Positions 7,798-16,372 of a DNA stretch of 51,734 nucleotides are shown one piece after another. Under the pieces are notes generated by a model that saw only the letters and a program-made list of their open reading frames with translations, was not told where the DNA came from and did no database searches. Both the position numbers and the translations under genes were made by a program. Origin of the DNA: Pseudomonas sp. P7548. Lineage in GTDB: Bacteria; Pseudomonadota; Gammaproteobacteria; Pseudomonadales; Pseudomonadaceae. Each line of letters opens with the position of its first letter. The stretch's first letter is position 1. The stretch covers positions 1-51,734 of the forward strand of contig NZ_JACARO010000094.1 in NCBI RefSeq assembly GCF_013386585.1, read 5' to 3'.

Positions 7798-8123
7798 GAT
7801 GGCTGCGACGTGTTGCCACCGTGGAAACGGCCAAAGTGCCGCGCCATGAACAGGCTCATCAACAGCGCGCCAAGCCCGAGCGCGAGCAGATGGCTGGTGG
7901 GCTTGAGGTCGAACTCACTGACGCGGCCGAGCAGCAGGTAGGCGACCAGCAGGTTGAAAAAGCCCCACACCACGTTCACCGTCGACGACGACAAGCCTTC
8001 ACCACGAGGCCGCGCAAAGGGCGTCTGGAACGCTTCGCCCCTCACGCCACTGACGCAATGCGGCACCGCATTCGCCAGGAACGCGCCACCAAAAAAGTAG
8101 GACAGCAGGTCAAGCCATTGCAT
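7794..8123 (-). CDS. Small inner-membrane protein of unknown function
   Basis: 109 residues with about three hydrophobic helices (LDLLSYFFGGAFLANAVPH; VNVVWGFFNLLVAYLLLG; LLALGLGALLMSLFMARHFG). I recognise no named domain. It starts 27 bp after marR and its stop overlaps the start of the MFS exporter (ATGA), so it is translationally coupled and probably belongs to the same resistance function. Confidence 0.8.
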   Translation of the reverse strand: MQWLDLLSYFFGGAFLANAVPHCVSGVRGEAFQTPFARPRGEGLSSSTVNVVWGFFNLLVAYLLLGRVSEFDLKPTSHLLALGLGALLMSLFMARHFGRFHGGNTSQPS

Positions 8124-8150
8124 GGTCAGGCACCTCGTGTGGCAGGTCGG

Positions 8151-8600
8151 TCAAAAATCGGCGAGACGCTCCAGCAGTTTCACCGCAGCGGCGAGTTCAT
8201 CGTGTTCATGGGGCGACAGTTGTTCGTGCAGGGCGCGCAGCAGCCAGTCGTCTTTGGCGGCGCGGCTTTCGGTCAGGTGCTTGCGCAAGGCGGGCGTCAG
8301 GGTGATCAGCGTCTGCCGGCCATCGCTGGGGTCCGGCTGGCCGCTGACCGCCTGCATGGCCTCAAGCCCGGCCACGGTGATGCGCATCGATTGCGGGCGC
8401 ACGCTTTCGGCGCGGGCGAGGGCGGACACGGTGGCCGGGCCGTCGCGGTCCAGGCGCAGCAGTACGGACTTTTGCGCCGAGGTGAAATCGTTGGGGTGGG
8501 TCTGCTCGCGCAGGCGGCGGCTCAGTTTGCCCAGGGAAATGCGCAGTGCCGCGGCCAGGGCGGCGGAGTGGGGGGCGGACGTTGCAGAAGAGTCGGTCAT
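8151..8600 (-). CDS. MarR-family repressor
   Basis: 149 residues. The winged HTH lies at about residues 30-105: FTSAQKSVLLRLDRDGPATV, LARAESVRPQSMRITVAGLE and the wing DPSDGRQTLITLT, whose DxR pattern is the family hallmark. The gene heads the operon with the membrane protein and the MFS exporter. A perfect 14-bp palindrome (8627-8640) lies 27 bp upstream of its start and is the likely autoregulatory operator. Confidence 0.9.
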   Translation of the reverse strand: MTDSSATSAPHSAALAAALRISLGKLSRRLREQTHPNDFTSAQKSVLLRLDRDGPATVSALARAESVRPQSMRITVAGLEAMQAVSGQPDPSDGRQTLITLTPALRKHLTESRAAKDDWLLRALHEQLSPHEHDELAAAVKLLERLADF

Positions 8601-8626
8601 GCCTGAACCCTAGCACCCATGCAGGA

Positions 8627-8640
8627 AAACTGTACAGTTT
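8627..8640. promoter_or_regulatory. Palindromic operator candidate for MarR
   Basis: AAACTGTACAGTTT is a perfect 14-bp palindrome between marR (start 8600, minus strand) and the YeeE/YedE gene (start 8768, plus strand). Its position upstream of marR fits autorepression; the rest of the 167-bp gap shows nothing distinctive. Confidence 0.55.
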
Positions 8641-8767
8641 GACTGCATTAAACTTTTTTCATAAAACGCAGTGCTTCATCAAAGGCCAATAAACCAAGGC
8701 TGGCGTCACCTTGCGGTTTATACTTGCCCCCCTCGCAACCCACCCATTCACACGAACCGAGAACCCC

Positions 8768-9979
8768 ATGAGCACCTCTCTTCCCATCGCCCCCGTGCGC
8801 AAGCCCGTCGCGCCGTTGGTGGCCTTTATTTTCCTGGTGCTTGGCGCCGTGTTCCTGCAAACCAGCGTGGGCGCGCACCAGGTGCTGTTGCTGGTGGTCG
8901 GTGCGGCGCTGGGCCTGACCCTCTATCACGCCGCCTTTGGCTTCACCTCGGCGTGGCGCGTGTTCATCAATGATCGGCGCGGCGCCGGCTTGCGCGCCCA
9001 AATGGTGATGCTGGCGGTGGCGGTGTTGCTGTTCTTCCCGGCGTTGGGAGCCGGCACTTTGTTTGGCCAGCCGGTGGTCGGGCTGGTGGCGCCGGCCGGG
9101 GTGTCGGTGGTGTTTGGTGCGTTTATCTTCGGCATCGGCATGCAGTTGGGCGGCGGCTGTGCGTCGGGCACCCTGTTCACGGTGGGCGGCGGCAATGCGC
9201 GCATGCTGGTGACGCTGTTCTTCTTTATTTGCGGTTCGTTGATCGCCACCCACCACGTGGACTGGTGGTTCTCGCTGCCGGCGTTCCCGGCGATTTCCAT
9301 CGTCAAGAGCTTCGGCGTGGCGCCGGCCATGGGCCTGAGCCTCACCGTGTTTGCTCTGATCGCCGTGATCACGGTACGCCTGGAAAAAGGCCGCCACGGC
9401 CAGTTGGAGGCAGGCGTCACCAGTGAGCACACTGGTCTGCGCCGCTTTCTGCGTGGCCCGTGGCCGTTGGTGTGGGGCGCGATTGGCCTGGCACTGCTCA
9501 ACTACGCGACCCTGGCCCTGGCCGGTCGCCCATGGGGCATTACCTCCGCGTTCGCGCTGTGGGGCGCCAAGGTGGCGAGCGGCCTGGGGGTGGACGTGGC
9601 CAGTTGGGCGTTCTGGCAAATGCCGGGCAATGCCAAGGCCTTGGCCGCGCCGGTGTGGGAAGACATCACCAGCGTCATGGACATCGGCATCGTGCTCGGT
9701 GCGCTGCTGGCGGCTGGCCTGGCCGGGCGTTTTGCGCCGAGTCTCAAGATCCCCACGCGCTCGCTGGTGGCCGCGGTGATCGGTGGCCTGCTGCTCGGCT
9801 ATGGCTCGCGCCTGGCGTATGGCTGCAACATCGGCGCGTACTTCAGCGGCATCGCCTCGGGCAGCCTGCATGGCTGGGTGTGGCTGGTGGCGGCGTTCAT
9901 CGGCAACAGCGTGGGCGTGCGCCTGCGCCCGTTCTTCTTTGCTGGCGAGCGGCCGCAGGTCGCCTTAAGCGGCTGCTGA
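8768..9979 (+). CDS. YeeE/YedE-family (TsuA-like) sulfur-compound transporter
   Basis: 403 residues, with roughly ten membrane segments. Two conserved cysteine motifs mark the family: GGGCASGTLFTVGGG (C131) and YGCNIGAYFSGIASGSLHGW (C353). TsuA uses such cysteines to pass thiosulfate through the inner membrane, so import of thiosulfate or a related sulfur species is the likely role. ATG at 8768 is chosen because family similarity starts there. A lysR gene follows after 23 bp and may be co-transcribed. No tusA-like gene is adjacent. Confidence 0.88.
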   Translation: MSTSLPIAPVRKPVAPLVAFIFLVLGAVFLQTSVGAHQVLLLVVGAALGLTLYHAAFGFTSAWRVFINDRRGAGLRAQMVMLAVAVLLFFPALGAGTLFGQPVVGLVAPAGVSVVFGAFIFGIGMQLGGGCASGTLFTVGGGNARMLVTLFFFICGSLIATHHVDWWFSLPAFPAISIVKSFGVAPAMGLSLTVFALIAVITVRLEKGRHGQLEAGVTSEHTGLRRFLRGPWPLVWGAIGLALLNYATLALAGRPWGITSAFALWGAKVASGLGVDVASWAFWQMPGNAKALAAPVWEDITSVMDIGIVLGALLAAGLAGRFAPSLKIPTRSLVAAVIGGLLLGYGSRLAYGCNIGAYFSGIASGSLHGWVWLVAAFIGNSVGVRLRPFFFAGERPQVALSGC

Positions 9980-10002
9980 ACCTTCAACCACAGGGTGCCT
10001 GG

Positions 10003-10878
10003 ATGATTCGAGAACTGCGGACTTTCGTATGCGCGGCGCGCAAGGGCACCTTTGCGGCCGCAGGCCAGCAGGTGGGGCTGACGCAATCGGCGGTGAGCGC
10101 GCAGATCAAGCACCTTGAAGACGCCCTGGGGGTCAAGCTGTTCGACCGCACCGGACGCTCGGCCACCCTCAATGCAGCGGGGCAGCGGGCGGTGCCGCTG
10201 GCGGAAGAGATCCTCGATATCTTTTCGCGCATGGGCACGCCCGACAGCGCCAACAACTTCCAGGGTTCGTTGCGCATCGGCGCCATCGGCAGCGTGCAGA
10301 CCGGGCTGCTGCCTCAGGCGTTGGTGGCCTTGAAGCGGCGCGCGCCGTTCATCGAGGTCAGCCTGGTGCCCGGCGTTTCGCTGAACCTGCTCAGCCAGGT
10401 CGACGCCGGTGATCTGGACCTGGCGATCATGATCAACCCGCCGTTCAACCTGCCCAAAGACCTCAACATCGAAGTCATCGCCCGCGAGCCGTTTGTGCTG
10501 ATCACCGCCAATGACGTGCCGGGCGATGACCCGTTGCAGATCCTGCGCGAACAGCCCTTCGTGCGCTACGACCGTGGCTCGTTCGGCGGGCGGCAGGTGA
10601 CGCAGTTCCTCAAGGAGCAAAAAATCCAGACCCAACTGGCCCTGGAACTGGATGAGCTGGACGCCATCGTCAAGATGGTGCGCAGCGGCCTCGGCGTGTC
10701 CCTGGTGCCCCTGGCCGGGTTGTGGCTGGAACATGACAGCGACGTGCGGGTTTTGCGATTGGACAAACTGACGTTTTTCCGCGAAATCGTGTTGCTGACC
10801 AAGTACACCCAGCGCCAACTGCCACTCTTCGAATTATTCCGTTCGTGCGTCATCAGTGTGCTGGACGCGCCCCAATAG
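10003..10878 (+). CDS. LysR-family regulator downstream of the YeeE/YedE transporter
   Basis: 291 residues from ATG 10003; the upstream open frame is a shadow of the transporter. HTH at residues 1-60 (IRELRTFVCAARKGTFAAAG, then SAVSAQIKHLEDALGVKLFD); effector domain from about residue 88 (GSLRIGAIGSVQTGLLPQAL). Same strand and tight spacing to the transporter suggest co-expression, and it may respond to the transported sulfur compound. That link is inference from position. Confidence 0.9.
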   Translation: MIRELRTFVCAARKGTFAAAGQQVGLTQSAVSAQIKHLEDALGVKLFDRTGRSATLNAAGQRAVPLAEEILDIFSRMGTPDSANNFQGSLRIGAIGSVQTGLLPQALVALKRRAPFIEVSLVPGVSLNLLSQVDAGDLDLAIMINPPFNLPKDLNIEVIAREPFVLITANDVPGDDPLQILREQPFVRYDRGSFGGRQVTQFLKEQKIQTQLALELDELDAIVKMVRSGLGVSLVPLAGLWLEHDSDVRVLRLDKLTFFREIVLLTKYTQRQLPLFELFRSCVISVLDAPQ

Positions 10879-10988
10879 GGCGCGAGCATCGAAATGATTG
10901 AGGCTCAGGACCAAGGATATGCGCTTTATCCCCTGGTCTTTCTGGTGAAGAATCGAGTTCTGAATAACCGAACCAGCAGGTAGCCACC

Positions 10989-11414
10989 GTGAGCCTTTCT
11001 CCTTTCCACCTAGCGATTCCCGTGTATGACCTGGCCGCCGCGCGTCACTTCTATGGTGATGTCTTTGGCCTTTCCGAGGGTCGCTCCAGCGCGCAATGGG
11101 TCGACTTCGATTTCTACGGCCACCAGTTGGTGATCCACGAACACCCCAAGACCCACTCCCAGGCGTCGGTGCACTCCAACCCGGTGGATGGCCACGATGT
11201 GCCGGTGCCGCACTTCGGCATCATCCTGCACTGGGAACAATGGGAAGCGCTGGCCGATCGGTTGCGGGCACGTGAGACTCAATTCGTCATCGAACCTTAC
11301 GTGCGCTTCAAGGGCCAGGTCGGCGAGCAGGCCACCATGTTTCTGTTCGACCCCTGTGGCAACGCCCTGGAATTCAAGGCGTTCAAGGACATGAGCCAGC
11401 TGTTCGCCAAGTAA
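10989..11414 (+). CDS. VOC-superfamily (glyoxalase-like) protein
   Basis: 141 residues from a GTG start at 10989 (MSLSPFHLAIPVYDLAAARH). Two beta-alpha-beta-beta-beta modules are visible, with candidate metal ligands H7, H67 or H74 (PVPHFGIIL) and E127 (GNALEFKAF). It resembles a group often annotated as extradiol dioxygenase or glyoxalase, but the substrate is not evident. It stands alone; the 110 bp upstream show no clear promoter. Confidence 0.8.
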   Translation: MSLSPFHLAIPVYDLAAARHFYGDVFGLSEGRSSAQWVDFDFYGHQLVIHEHPKTHSQASVHSNPVDGHDVPVPHFGIILHWEQWEALADRLRARETQFVIEPYVRFKGQVGEQATMFLFDPCGNALEFKAFKDMSQLFAK

Positions 11415-11455
11415 GGGGAGGGGGCACGCGAGCGGGGGCGGATCCCGTGTGCCGT

Positions 11456-11623
11456 TCAGTCGTTCGCGTCAGAGGCGGTGGTGGTGGCTTGATCGGCTTC
11501 GGCCGCCAGCTTCGCGCGGTCGGCCTTGCTGATGTAGCGGTCCTTGCTTTTCGGCGCCAATTTGGCGCTGGCCTTCTTGGCCTTGGCCTTGAAGAGTTGC
11601 TGGAGTTTTTTCTGGCGGTTCAT
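11456..11623 (-). CDS. DUF2986-family small basic protein
   Basis: A 55-residue Lys/Ala-rich protein: MNRQKKLQQLFKAKAKKAS, then KLAPKSKDRYISKADRAKL and an acidic/Thr tail. This matches the DUF2986 pattern I know from gamma-proteobacteria (basic N-terminus, YISKADRAK core). The high positive charge would suit nucleic-acid or ribosome binding, but no function is established. It is divergent from the panB-like gene at 11790 with 166 bp between them, in which I see no strong motif. Confidence 0.75.
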   Translation of the reverse strand: MNRQKKLQQLFKAKAKKASAKLAPKSKDRYISKADRAKLAAEADQATTTASDAND

Positions 11624-11789
11624 GGTGATCTATCCGGCGGGTAATGGGCGCGATGATACCAGCTAACCCTCCCGGCAGATTCCTTCCTGGGTCGCTTTTT
11701 AGCGCGGATCTGTGCATTGAATCAGGCTGCGTTTGGCCAATAATCAGGCCGGGTAAGCCTTGATCAACCTGCGTAAACGGAAGACCTCG

Positions 11790-12605
11790 ATGAGCACCCA
11801 TACCCGCACCAAACGCATGACCGTCCCTCAATTGGTCGCCATGAAGGGCCAGCAGAAAATCGTCTCCCTTACCGCCTATTCCAGCCCGATTGCCAGGCTG
11901 ATCGACCCGCTGGTGGATTTCATCCTGGTGGGCGATTCGACGGCCATGGTCGGCTACGGCCGGGCGTCGACCTTGAGCATGCAGTTGGAAGAAATCATCG
12001 GCCACACCCGGGCGGTGGTCGACAGCACGCGCCTGGCGTGTGTGGTGGCCGACATGCCGTTTGGCAGTTATCAGGAATCCTGTGAGCAAGCCTTTCGCAA
12101 CTGTGCCCAGGTGTTGGCACGCACCGGTTGCGATGCGGTGAAGCTGGAGGTCAACCAGGCGTTGGCGGGCACCGTCGAGTTTCTGGTGGCGAGGGGTATT
12201 CCGGTGATGGCCCATGTGGGGCTGATGCCGCAGTTCGTCAACGTGATGGGCGGCTTCAAGGCCCAAGGCCTTACGGCGCACACCGGCGCGGTGATCGCCG
12301 AAGACGTGCGGGCCAACCTGGCGGCGGGCGCCTTCAGCGTGGTGCTCGAAGGCGTGGCGGAAGGCCTGGCGCGGCAGATCACCCTGGACTCGGCCATGCC
12401 CACCATTGGCATTGGGGCGTCACCGGCCTGCGACGGCCAGGTGCTGGTGACGGAGGATGTACTGGGCCTGGGTGGCGATCACGTGCCGCGTTTCGTCAAG
12501 CAGTACGCCGACGTCGGCGCGGTGATCCGTGACGCCTGCGAGCGGTTTGCCGATGAAGTGCGTCGTGGCCGCTTTCCCGAAGCGCGGCATTGCTACGGGC
12601 TGTGA
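11790..12605 (+). CDS. Ketopantoate hydroxymethyltransferase paralogue (PanB-like)
   Basis: 271 residues from ATG 11790. PanB makes ketopantoate from alpha-ketoisovalerate and methylene-THF in the cytoplasm for pantothenate/CoA synthesis. Motifs kept: FILVGDST (metal Asp), VVADMPF, VKLE, VMAHVGLMPQ, VVLEGV and GIGASPACDGQVLV. Odd: the family motif TAYD is TAYS, and the metal-loop LGM is TAM. There is no panC next to it; pseudomonads normally carry panB with panC elsewhere, so this is probably a second, diverged copy used in another pathway. It converges on a MocR regulator, overlapping by 13 bp. Confidence 0.82.
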   Translation: MSTHTRTKRMTVPQLVAMKGQQKIVSLTAYSSPIARLIDPLVDFILVGDSTAMVGYGRASTLSMQLEEIIGHTRAVVDSTRLACVVADMPFGSYQESCEQAFRNCAQVLARTGCDAVKLEVNQALAGTVEFLVARGIPVMAHVGLMPQFVNVMGGFKAQGLTAHTGAVIAEDVRANLAAGAFSVVLEGVAEGLARQITLDSAMPTIGIGASPACDGQVLVTEDVLGLGGDHVPRFVKQYADVGAVIRDACERFADEVRRGRFPEARHCYGL

Positions 12606-13987
12606 CGGATCGCGTCGGCCAGTTGCCTGATGGCCTGGGCGACATCTTTGCTCCAGTCGAGGGTGTAGCTCAGGCGCAGGTGGTGCGGCCAGAGGCCTTG
12701 CCGGCTGAAGAGTTCGCCGGGGGCGATGACGATGTGCCGGGCCAACAACTGGTCGAATACCTGGCGCATGTCCACCGGGCGTGTTGCCTTGAGCCAGAAG
12801 GTCGCGCCGCCCTGTGGCACCAGAATCTCCCATAGGCCGTTGCCTTGTGCTTGCAGCAGGGCATTCATCTCGTTCATGCGCGCAATCAATTGGGCCCGCA
12901 GCGCCTTGAGGTGTGGGTCGATGCGTTTGGTCGTGAACAGCCGGGCGATAGCCTTTTGGCGAATCGGCGAGAGGCGAAACCCCCGTGCCAGGAACAGCTC
13001 ACGCCACCGTGCGCCGTGTTCGCGGCACAACAGGTAACCGAAGGGCGCTTCTGCGCCGATCACTTTCTCAAAGGTTGAGAACACCAACAGCCTCTGCGGG
13101 TCAGCGAAGTCGCGATAACGGGGCGGCTGTGCGTTGAAATACAGCTCGCCGTAGGTGTCGTTTTCAAACAACCAGATTGAGCGTTCCGCCAGCCACTGGC
13201 AGATCTGCTGCTTGTCCTCGGCGGGCATCCGGCTGCCGTGGGGCATGTTGACCGTGGATGACAGCACGGCCAGGCGAATAGGCTCACACTTGAGCCGTTC
13301 CTTGAAGGCGGCCAGATCGAAGCGCCCATCAGCGCCCAACGGCATTTCGATCACACGGATATTCGCCGCCTCCAACTGCCGCAGCACCGCCCACGAACAG
13401 GGCGACTCTACCAGCGCCACCGTGCCGGCCAGGTCGAGGGCGTTGAGTGCCAGGTTCAGCACACTGTGCAGGTCCGAGCCGATATACACCTGGTCAGCCT
13501 GCCAATAACGCTCGGCCGACTGGGTATAACGCTCGGCCAATGCCCCGCGCAATTCGGGCTCGCCGAACGGCAGGTAGGGCGGCGAGGGCGCCCGGGTGTA
13601 TTGCCGCGTCAGTTCGCGCTCGATCATCAGCAACGGGTTTTCCAGTGACAGCAGCATCGCCGGTGCATCACTGCTCAAGGCCATCATCCCAGGCGTGCGC
13701 GCGTGGGCGAACGCCTGGTCGAGCAGGCTGGGTGTGTCGCTCTCCAACGGCGGGGCGGGCGCTGCCTTGATGAAGTAGCCGAACTTGGGTCGGGCGACGA
13801 TCCGGCCTTCGTCTTCGAGCAAGGCGTACGCGTATTTGGTGGTCGAGACCGACACACCCAGGCGCTGGGCCAGTTGGCGCAGCGATGGCAATTTCTGCTC
13901 CGGCTGTGCCGGGCTGGCCGCGATCAACTCGACGAGGTAGCGGTACACCGCCTGGTAGGCGAAGGGGGTAGTTGAGGGCCTGTCCAT
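12593..13987 (-). CDS. MocR-type regulator (GntR HTH fused to aminotransferase-like domain)
   Basis: 464 residues from ATG 13987 (a GTG lies two codons upstream). The GntR winged HTH is at residues 5-75 (KLPSLRQLAQRLGVSVSTTK, then YALLEDEGRIVARPKFGYF), followed by a fold-type I aminotransferase domain. The PLP lysine is in FSTFEKVIGAEAPFGYLL near residue 305, with SSTVNMPHGSRMP upstream. Such proteins sense PLP or amino acids and control metabolic genes. Its target may be the convergent panB-like gene, but no operator is evident. Confidence 0.88.
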   Translation of the reverse strand: MDRPSTTPFAYQAVYRYLVELIAASPAQPEQKLPSLRQLAQRLGVSVSTTKYAYALLEDEGRIVARPKFGYFIKAAPAPPLESDTPSLLDQAFAHARTPGMMALSSDAPAMLLSLENPLLMIERELTRQYTRAPSPPYLPFGEPELRGALAERYTQSAERYWQADQVYIGSDLHSVLNLALNALDLAGTVALVESPCSWAVLRQLEAANIRVIEMPLGADGRFDLAAFKERLKCEPIRLAVLSSTVNMPHGSRMPAEDKQQICQWLAERSIWLFENDTYGELYFNAQPPRYRDFADPQRLLVFSTFEKVIGAEAPFGYLLCREHGARWRELFLARGFRLSPIRQKAIARLFTTKRIDPHLKALRAQLIARMNEMNALLQAQGNGLWEILVPQGGATFWLKATRPVDMRQVFDQLLARHIVIAPGELFSRQGLWPHHLRLSYTLDWSKDVAQAIRQLADAIRHSP

Positions 13988-14086
13988 GATCACTCGCGCC
14001 GCCTTGGTGGGTGCGGGCGAGTATCGCGCAAGCCACCGCCGAACGCATTTATTTGGCGATGGCAGGTCTTTCCAGGGGAGCGATGA

Positions 14087-14860
14087 TCAGATGCGGCCCG
14101 CCGTGACGCCGCCGTCCACTGGCAGCACGGTGCCGGTGATCCACGCCGCCTGTTCCGAGGCCAAAAACAGGATGGCTTCGGCGACATCGGCCGGCTGGCC
14201 ATTGCGGCCCAACGGATGGAAGGCGTTGAAGGTGGGCAGCACGGCCTTGACCTGCTCACTGTCCATGAAGGTGTTGTACACCGGCGTTTCCACTACGGCG
14301 GGTGCCACGGTGTTGATGCGAATGTTCGAGGACGCCAGTTCAATCGCCAGGTTGCGGGTCAGGGCGTGCACACCGGCGTTGGCTGCCGAATACGCCGCCG
14401 ACGGTGTGGCGCCAATGGCTTGCAACGCCCAAAGCGAACCGGTTTGTACGATGGTACCGCCGCCCCGTTTCAGCATGGCGTTGGCCGCCGCCTGCGCCAT
14501 GAAGAATTTGCCCTTGAGGATGATATCGACGAAGCCGTCGTACTCGTGTTCGTCCAGCGCCAGGAAGGGTTTTGGGTTAAAGACGCCCGCGTTGTTGATC
14601 AGGATGTCCACGCCGCCGAACGCGCTGGTGGCCAGTTCCACCAGCGCTTTGGCGGTCGCGGGCTTGGCGATATCCGCCGCGAGGGTACGAACGTACTGGC
14701 CGCTGGGATCGATCTGCGCGGCGGCTTTTTCAAGTTTTTCCGCATCGCGACCGCTGATTACGACGCTGGCACCTTCGGCGACCAGGCGTTGTGCGACTTC
14801 CTTGCCGATACCCGAACCGCCGCCGGTGATAATGGCAATCTTGGAAGAAAATCTTTTCAT
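14087..14860 (-). CDS. SDR-family oxidoreductase with Asn in place of the catalytic Lys
   Basis: 257 residues, classical SDR length. The Rossmann motif is TGGGSGIG, with ISGRD after beta-2 suggesting NADP preference, and the structural NNAG is present. The catalytic Ser is S142 (TGSLWAL) and Tyr is Y157, but the usual YxxxK reads YSAAN, with N161 clearly encoded (AAC). The rest of the fold is intact to PVDGGVTAGRI, so this is not a decayed gene. ATG 14860 is chosen by similarity. It is divergent from the lysR gene at 15018, its likely regulator. Confidence 0.88.
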   Translation of the reverse strand: MKRFSSKIAIITGGGSGIGKEVAQRLVAEGASVVISGRDAEKLEKAAAQIDPSGQYVRTLAADIAKPATAKALVELATSAFGGVDILINNAGVFNPKPFLALDEHEYDGFVDIILKGKFFMAQAAANAMLKRGGGTIVQTGSLWALQAIGATPSAAYSAANAGVHALTRNLAIELASSNIRINTVAPAVVETPVYNTFMDSEQVKAVLPTFNAFHPLGRNGQPADVAEAILFLASEQAAWITGTVLPVDGGVTAGRI

Positions 14861-15017
14861 GGTGAGAGTGTCCTGTGGGGTATGACAGAAAAAGTCCCTG
14901 AACGGATCGATCGCTATCGAAGCTGATCTAGTTCGTCCTTGGCTGCTATTCTTCGCCCCGGGCATCGTTGCCCACAAACCAGAATTCATTGCTGCCTACT
15001 AAAGAAAAACTTTAACG

Positions 15018-15941
15018 ATGAATACGCCCGCCTACCTCAATGCACTCAAAGCCTTTGAAGCGGCTGCCCGACACCTGAGCTTTTCAGCGGCCGCAGCAGA
15101 ATTGCACGTGACCTCGGCAGCGGTGGGGCAGCAGGTGCGAACCCTGGAATCCTGGCTTGGCGTGCCGTTGTTCACGCGCGGGTCCAGCGGCGCTGCGCGC
15201 TTGGTGCTCACCGAGGTGGCGCGCCAGGCATTGCCGGATATCCGCGAGGGGTTTGATCGCTTGAGGCTGGGGGTGGCGCGGTTGAAGGAGGGGGCTCTCA
15301 GCACAGGGCTCACGGTAACGGTCAGCCCGGCGTTCGCGGCCAAGTGGCTGCTGCCGCGTATCGAGCATTTCCAGCGGGCTCACCCGCAGACCGATGTGCT
15401 GCTGGACACCAACCTGCGGCCGGTGGATTTCATCGCCGAAGGCATGGACATCGGCGTGCGTTACGGGGCGGGCCATTGGCCTGGGCTGGTCGCCACCCAC
15501 TTGATGGAAGAGGACCTCTACCCGGTGTGTGCGCCCACCTATCCGTTGCTGGAGCAGGGCCGGCTACCACCGGAAAAGCTCGCCGAGGCGACGCTGATCC
15601 ACGACCTGTCGATGGCAGGCGACCCCCACTACCCGACGTGGCGCACTTGGCTCGATGCTTCGGGGTTCCCTGGGATCAATGCCGAGCACGGGTTGCGCAT
15701 CAATAACTCGGCGGCGGTGCTACAAGCGGCGATTGATGGCCAGGGGCTGGCGCTGGGGCGCAGCGTGATGTTGCGCGATGACCTGCAAGCGGGGCGGTTG
15801 GTCCGGCCTTTTGGTGAGGCCAGCCGGCCGCTGGCGTTCGCTTACTACATCGTGCACCGGCCCGAAGTGGCTGACCTTGCCAAGGTGAAGGCGTTTCGGG
15901 AGTGGCTGCTGGCCCAGGCTGCAAGCGATCGCCAGCCCTGA
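15018..15941 (+). CDS. LysR-family regulator (GcvA-like), divergent from the SDR gene
   Basis: 307 residues. HTH at residues 5-65 (LNALKAFEAAARHLSFSAAA, then TSAAVGQQVRTLESWLG); effector domain of the GcvA type (LTVTVSPAFAAKWLLPRIE, MDIGVRYGAGHWPGL, INNSAAVLQAAIDGQGLALG). The 157-bp divergent promoter region shared with the SDR gene fits the standard LysR arrangement of autorepression plus activation of the neighbour. The signal is unknown. Confidence 0.9.
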   Translation: MNTPAYLNALKAFEAAARHLSFSAAAAELHVTSAAVGQQVRTLESWLGVPLFTRGSSGAARLVLTEVARQALPDIREGFDRLRLGVARLKEGALSTGLTVTVSPAFAAKWLLPRIEHFQRAHPQTDVLLDTNLRPVDFIAEGMDIGVRYGAGHWPGLVATHLMEEDLYPVCAPTYPLLEQGRLPPEKLAEATLIHDLSMAGDPHYPTWRTWLDASGFPGINAEHGLRINNSAAVLQAAIDGQGLALGRSVMLRDDLQAGRLVRPFGEASRPLAFAYYIVHRPEVADLAKVKAFREWLLAQAASDRQP

Positions 15942-15951
15942 CAGCTACGGT

Positions 15952-16298
15952 TTAGGCTTCCAGCTCCGTCGCTACGTCATTCGCGACCGCCATAAACGCT
16001 CGCGCCACCGCCGACTGATAACCCCCTTTACGCTGCATCAGCACCGCCGTGCGTTGCAGTGTCTGCGGCCCCAGTTCAATCGCGACCCGGGTGCGCCCGC
16101 GCAATAGGGGCCGGCAGGAGGGTCGACAGCGTGGTCCTGCGCACCACTTCGATCAGCGCGCCAATCGCATTGGCCTCCATCACCACTCGGGTGTCGAATT
16201 GCGCCAGGCCGCGCCAGAAAAGCTCGCACGTCCAGGTAGATCAGAAATAGGCCGATCACCACGGTTATGTACGTCAGGAGGGGGGCCAGTTCGAACAT
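15952..16298 (-). pseudogene. Broken LysR C-terminal fragment fused to a membrane-protein start
   Basis: Read on the minus strand, two frames together give a CynR-like LysR effector-domain end: FDTRVVMEANAIGALIEVV, TTLSTLLPAPIARAHPG in one frame, then RVAIELGPQTLQRTAVLMQR and GGYQSAVARAFMAVAND in another, with the frame break near 16085-16100. Immediately upstream, in a third frame, is an ATG at 16298 with a good GAGGTG site and a hydrophobic start (MFELAPLLTYITVVIGLFLI, then YLDVRAF) that belongs to a different protein. This is a junction of two gene remnants, and no intact product is expected. Confidence 0.65.
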
Positions 16299-16372
16299 CG
16301 CACGTCACCTCGGCAGTAGGGTCGACCGCCAGGAATCCTGAAGCCGAGGCTGAAAGCAACACAGGTGGGCGG

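Noticed and set aside
8648..9871. Long minus-strand frame across the YeeE/YedE gene
   Set aside because: Low-complexity His/Gln/Arg content and no ribosome site; the plus-strand transporter has conserved Cys motifs.
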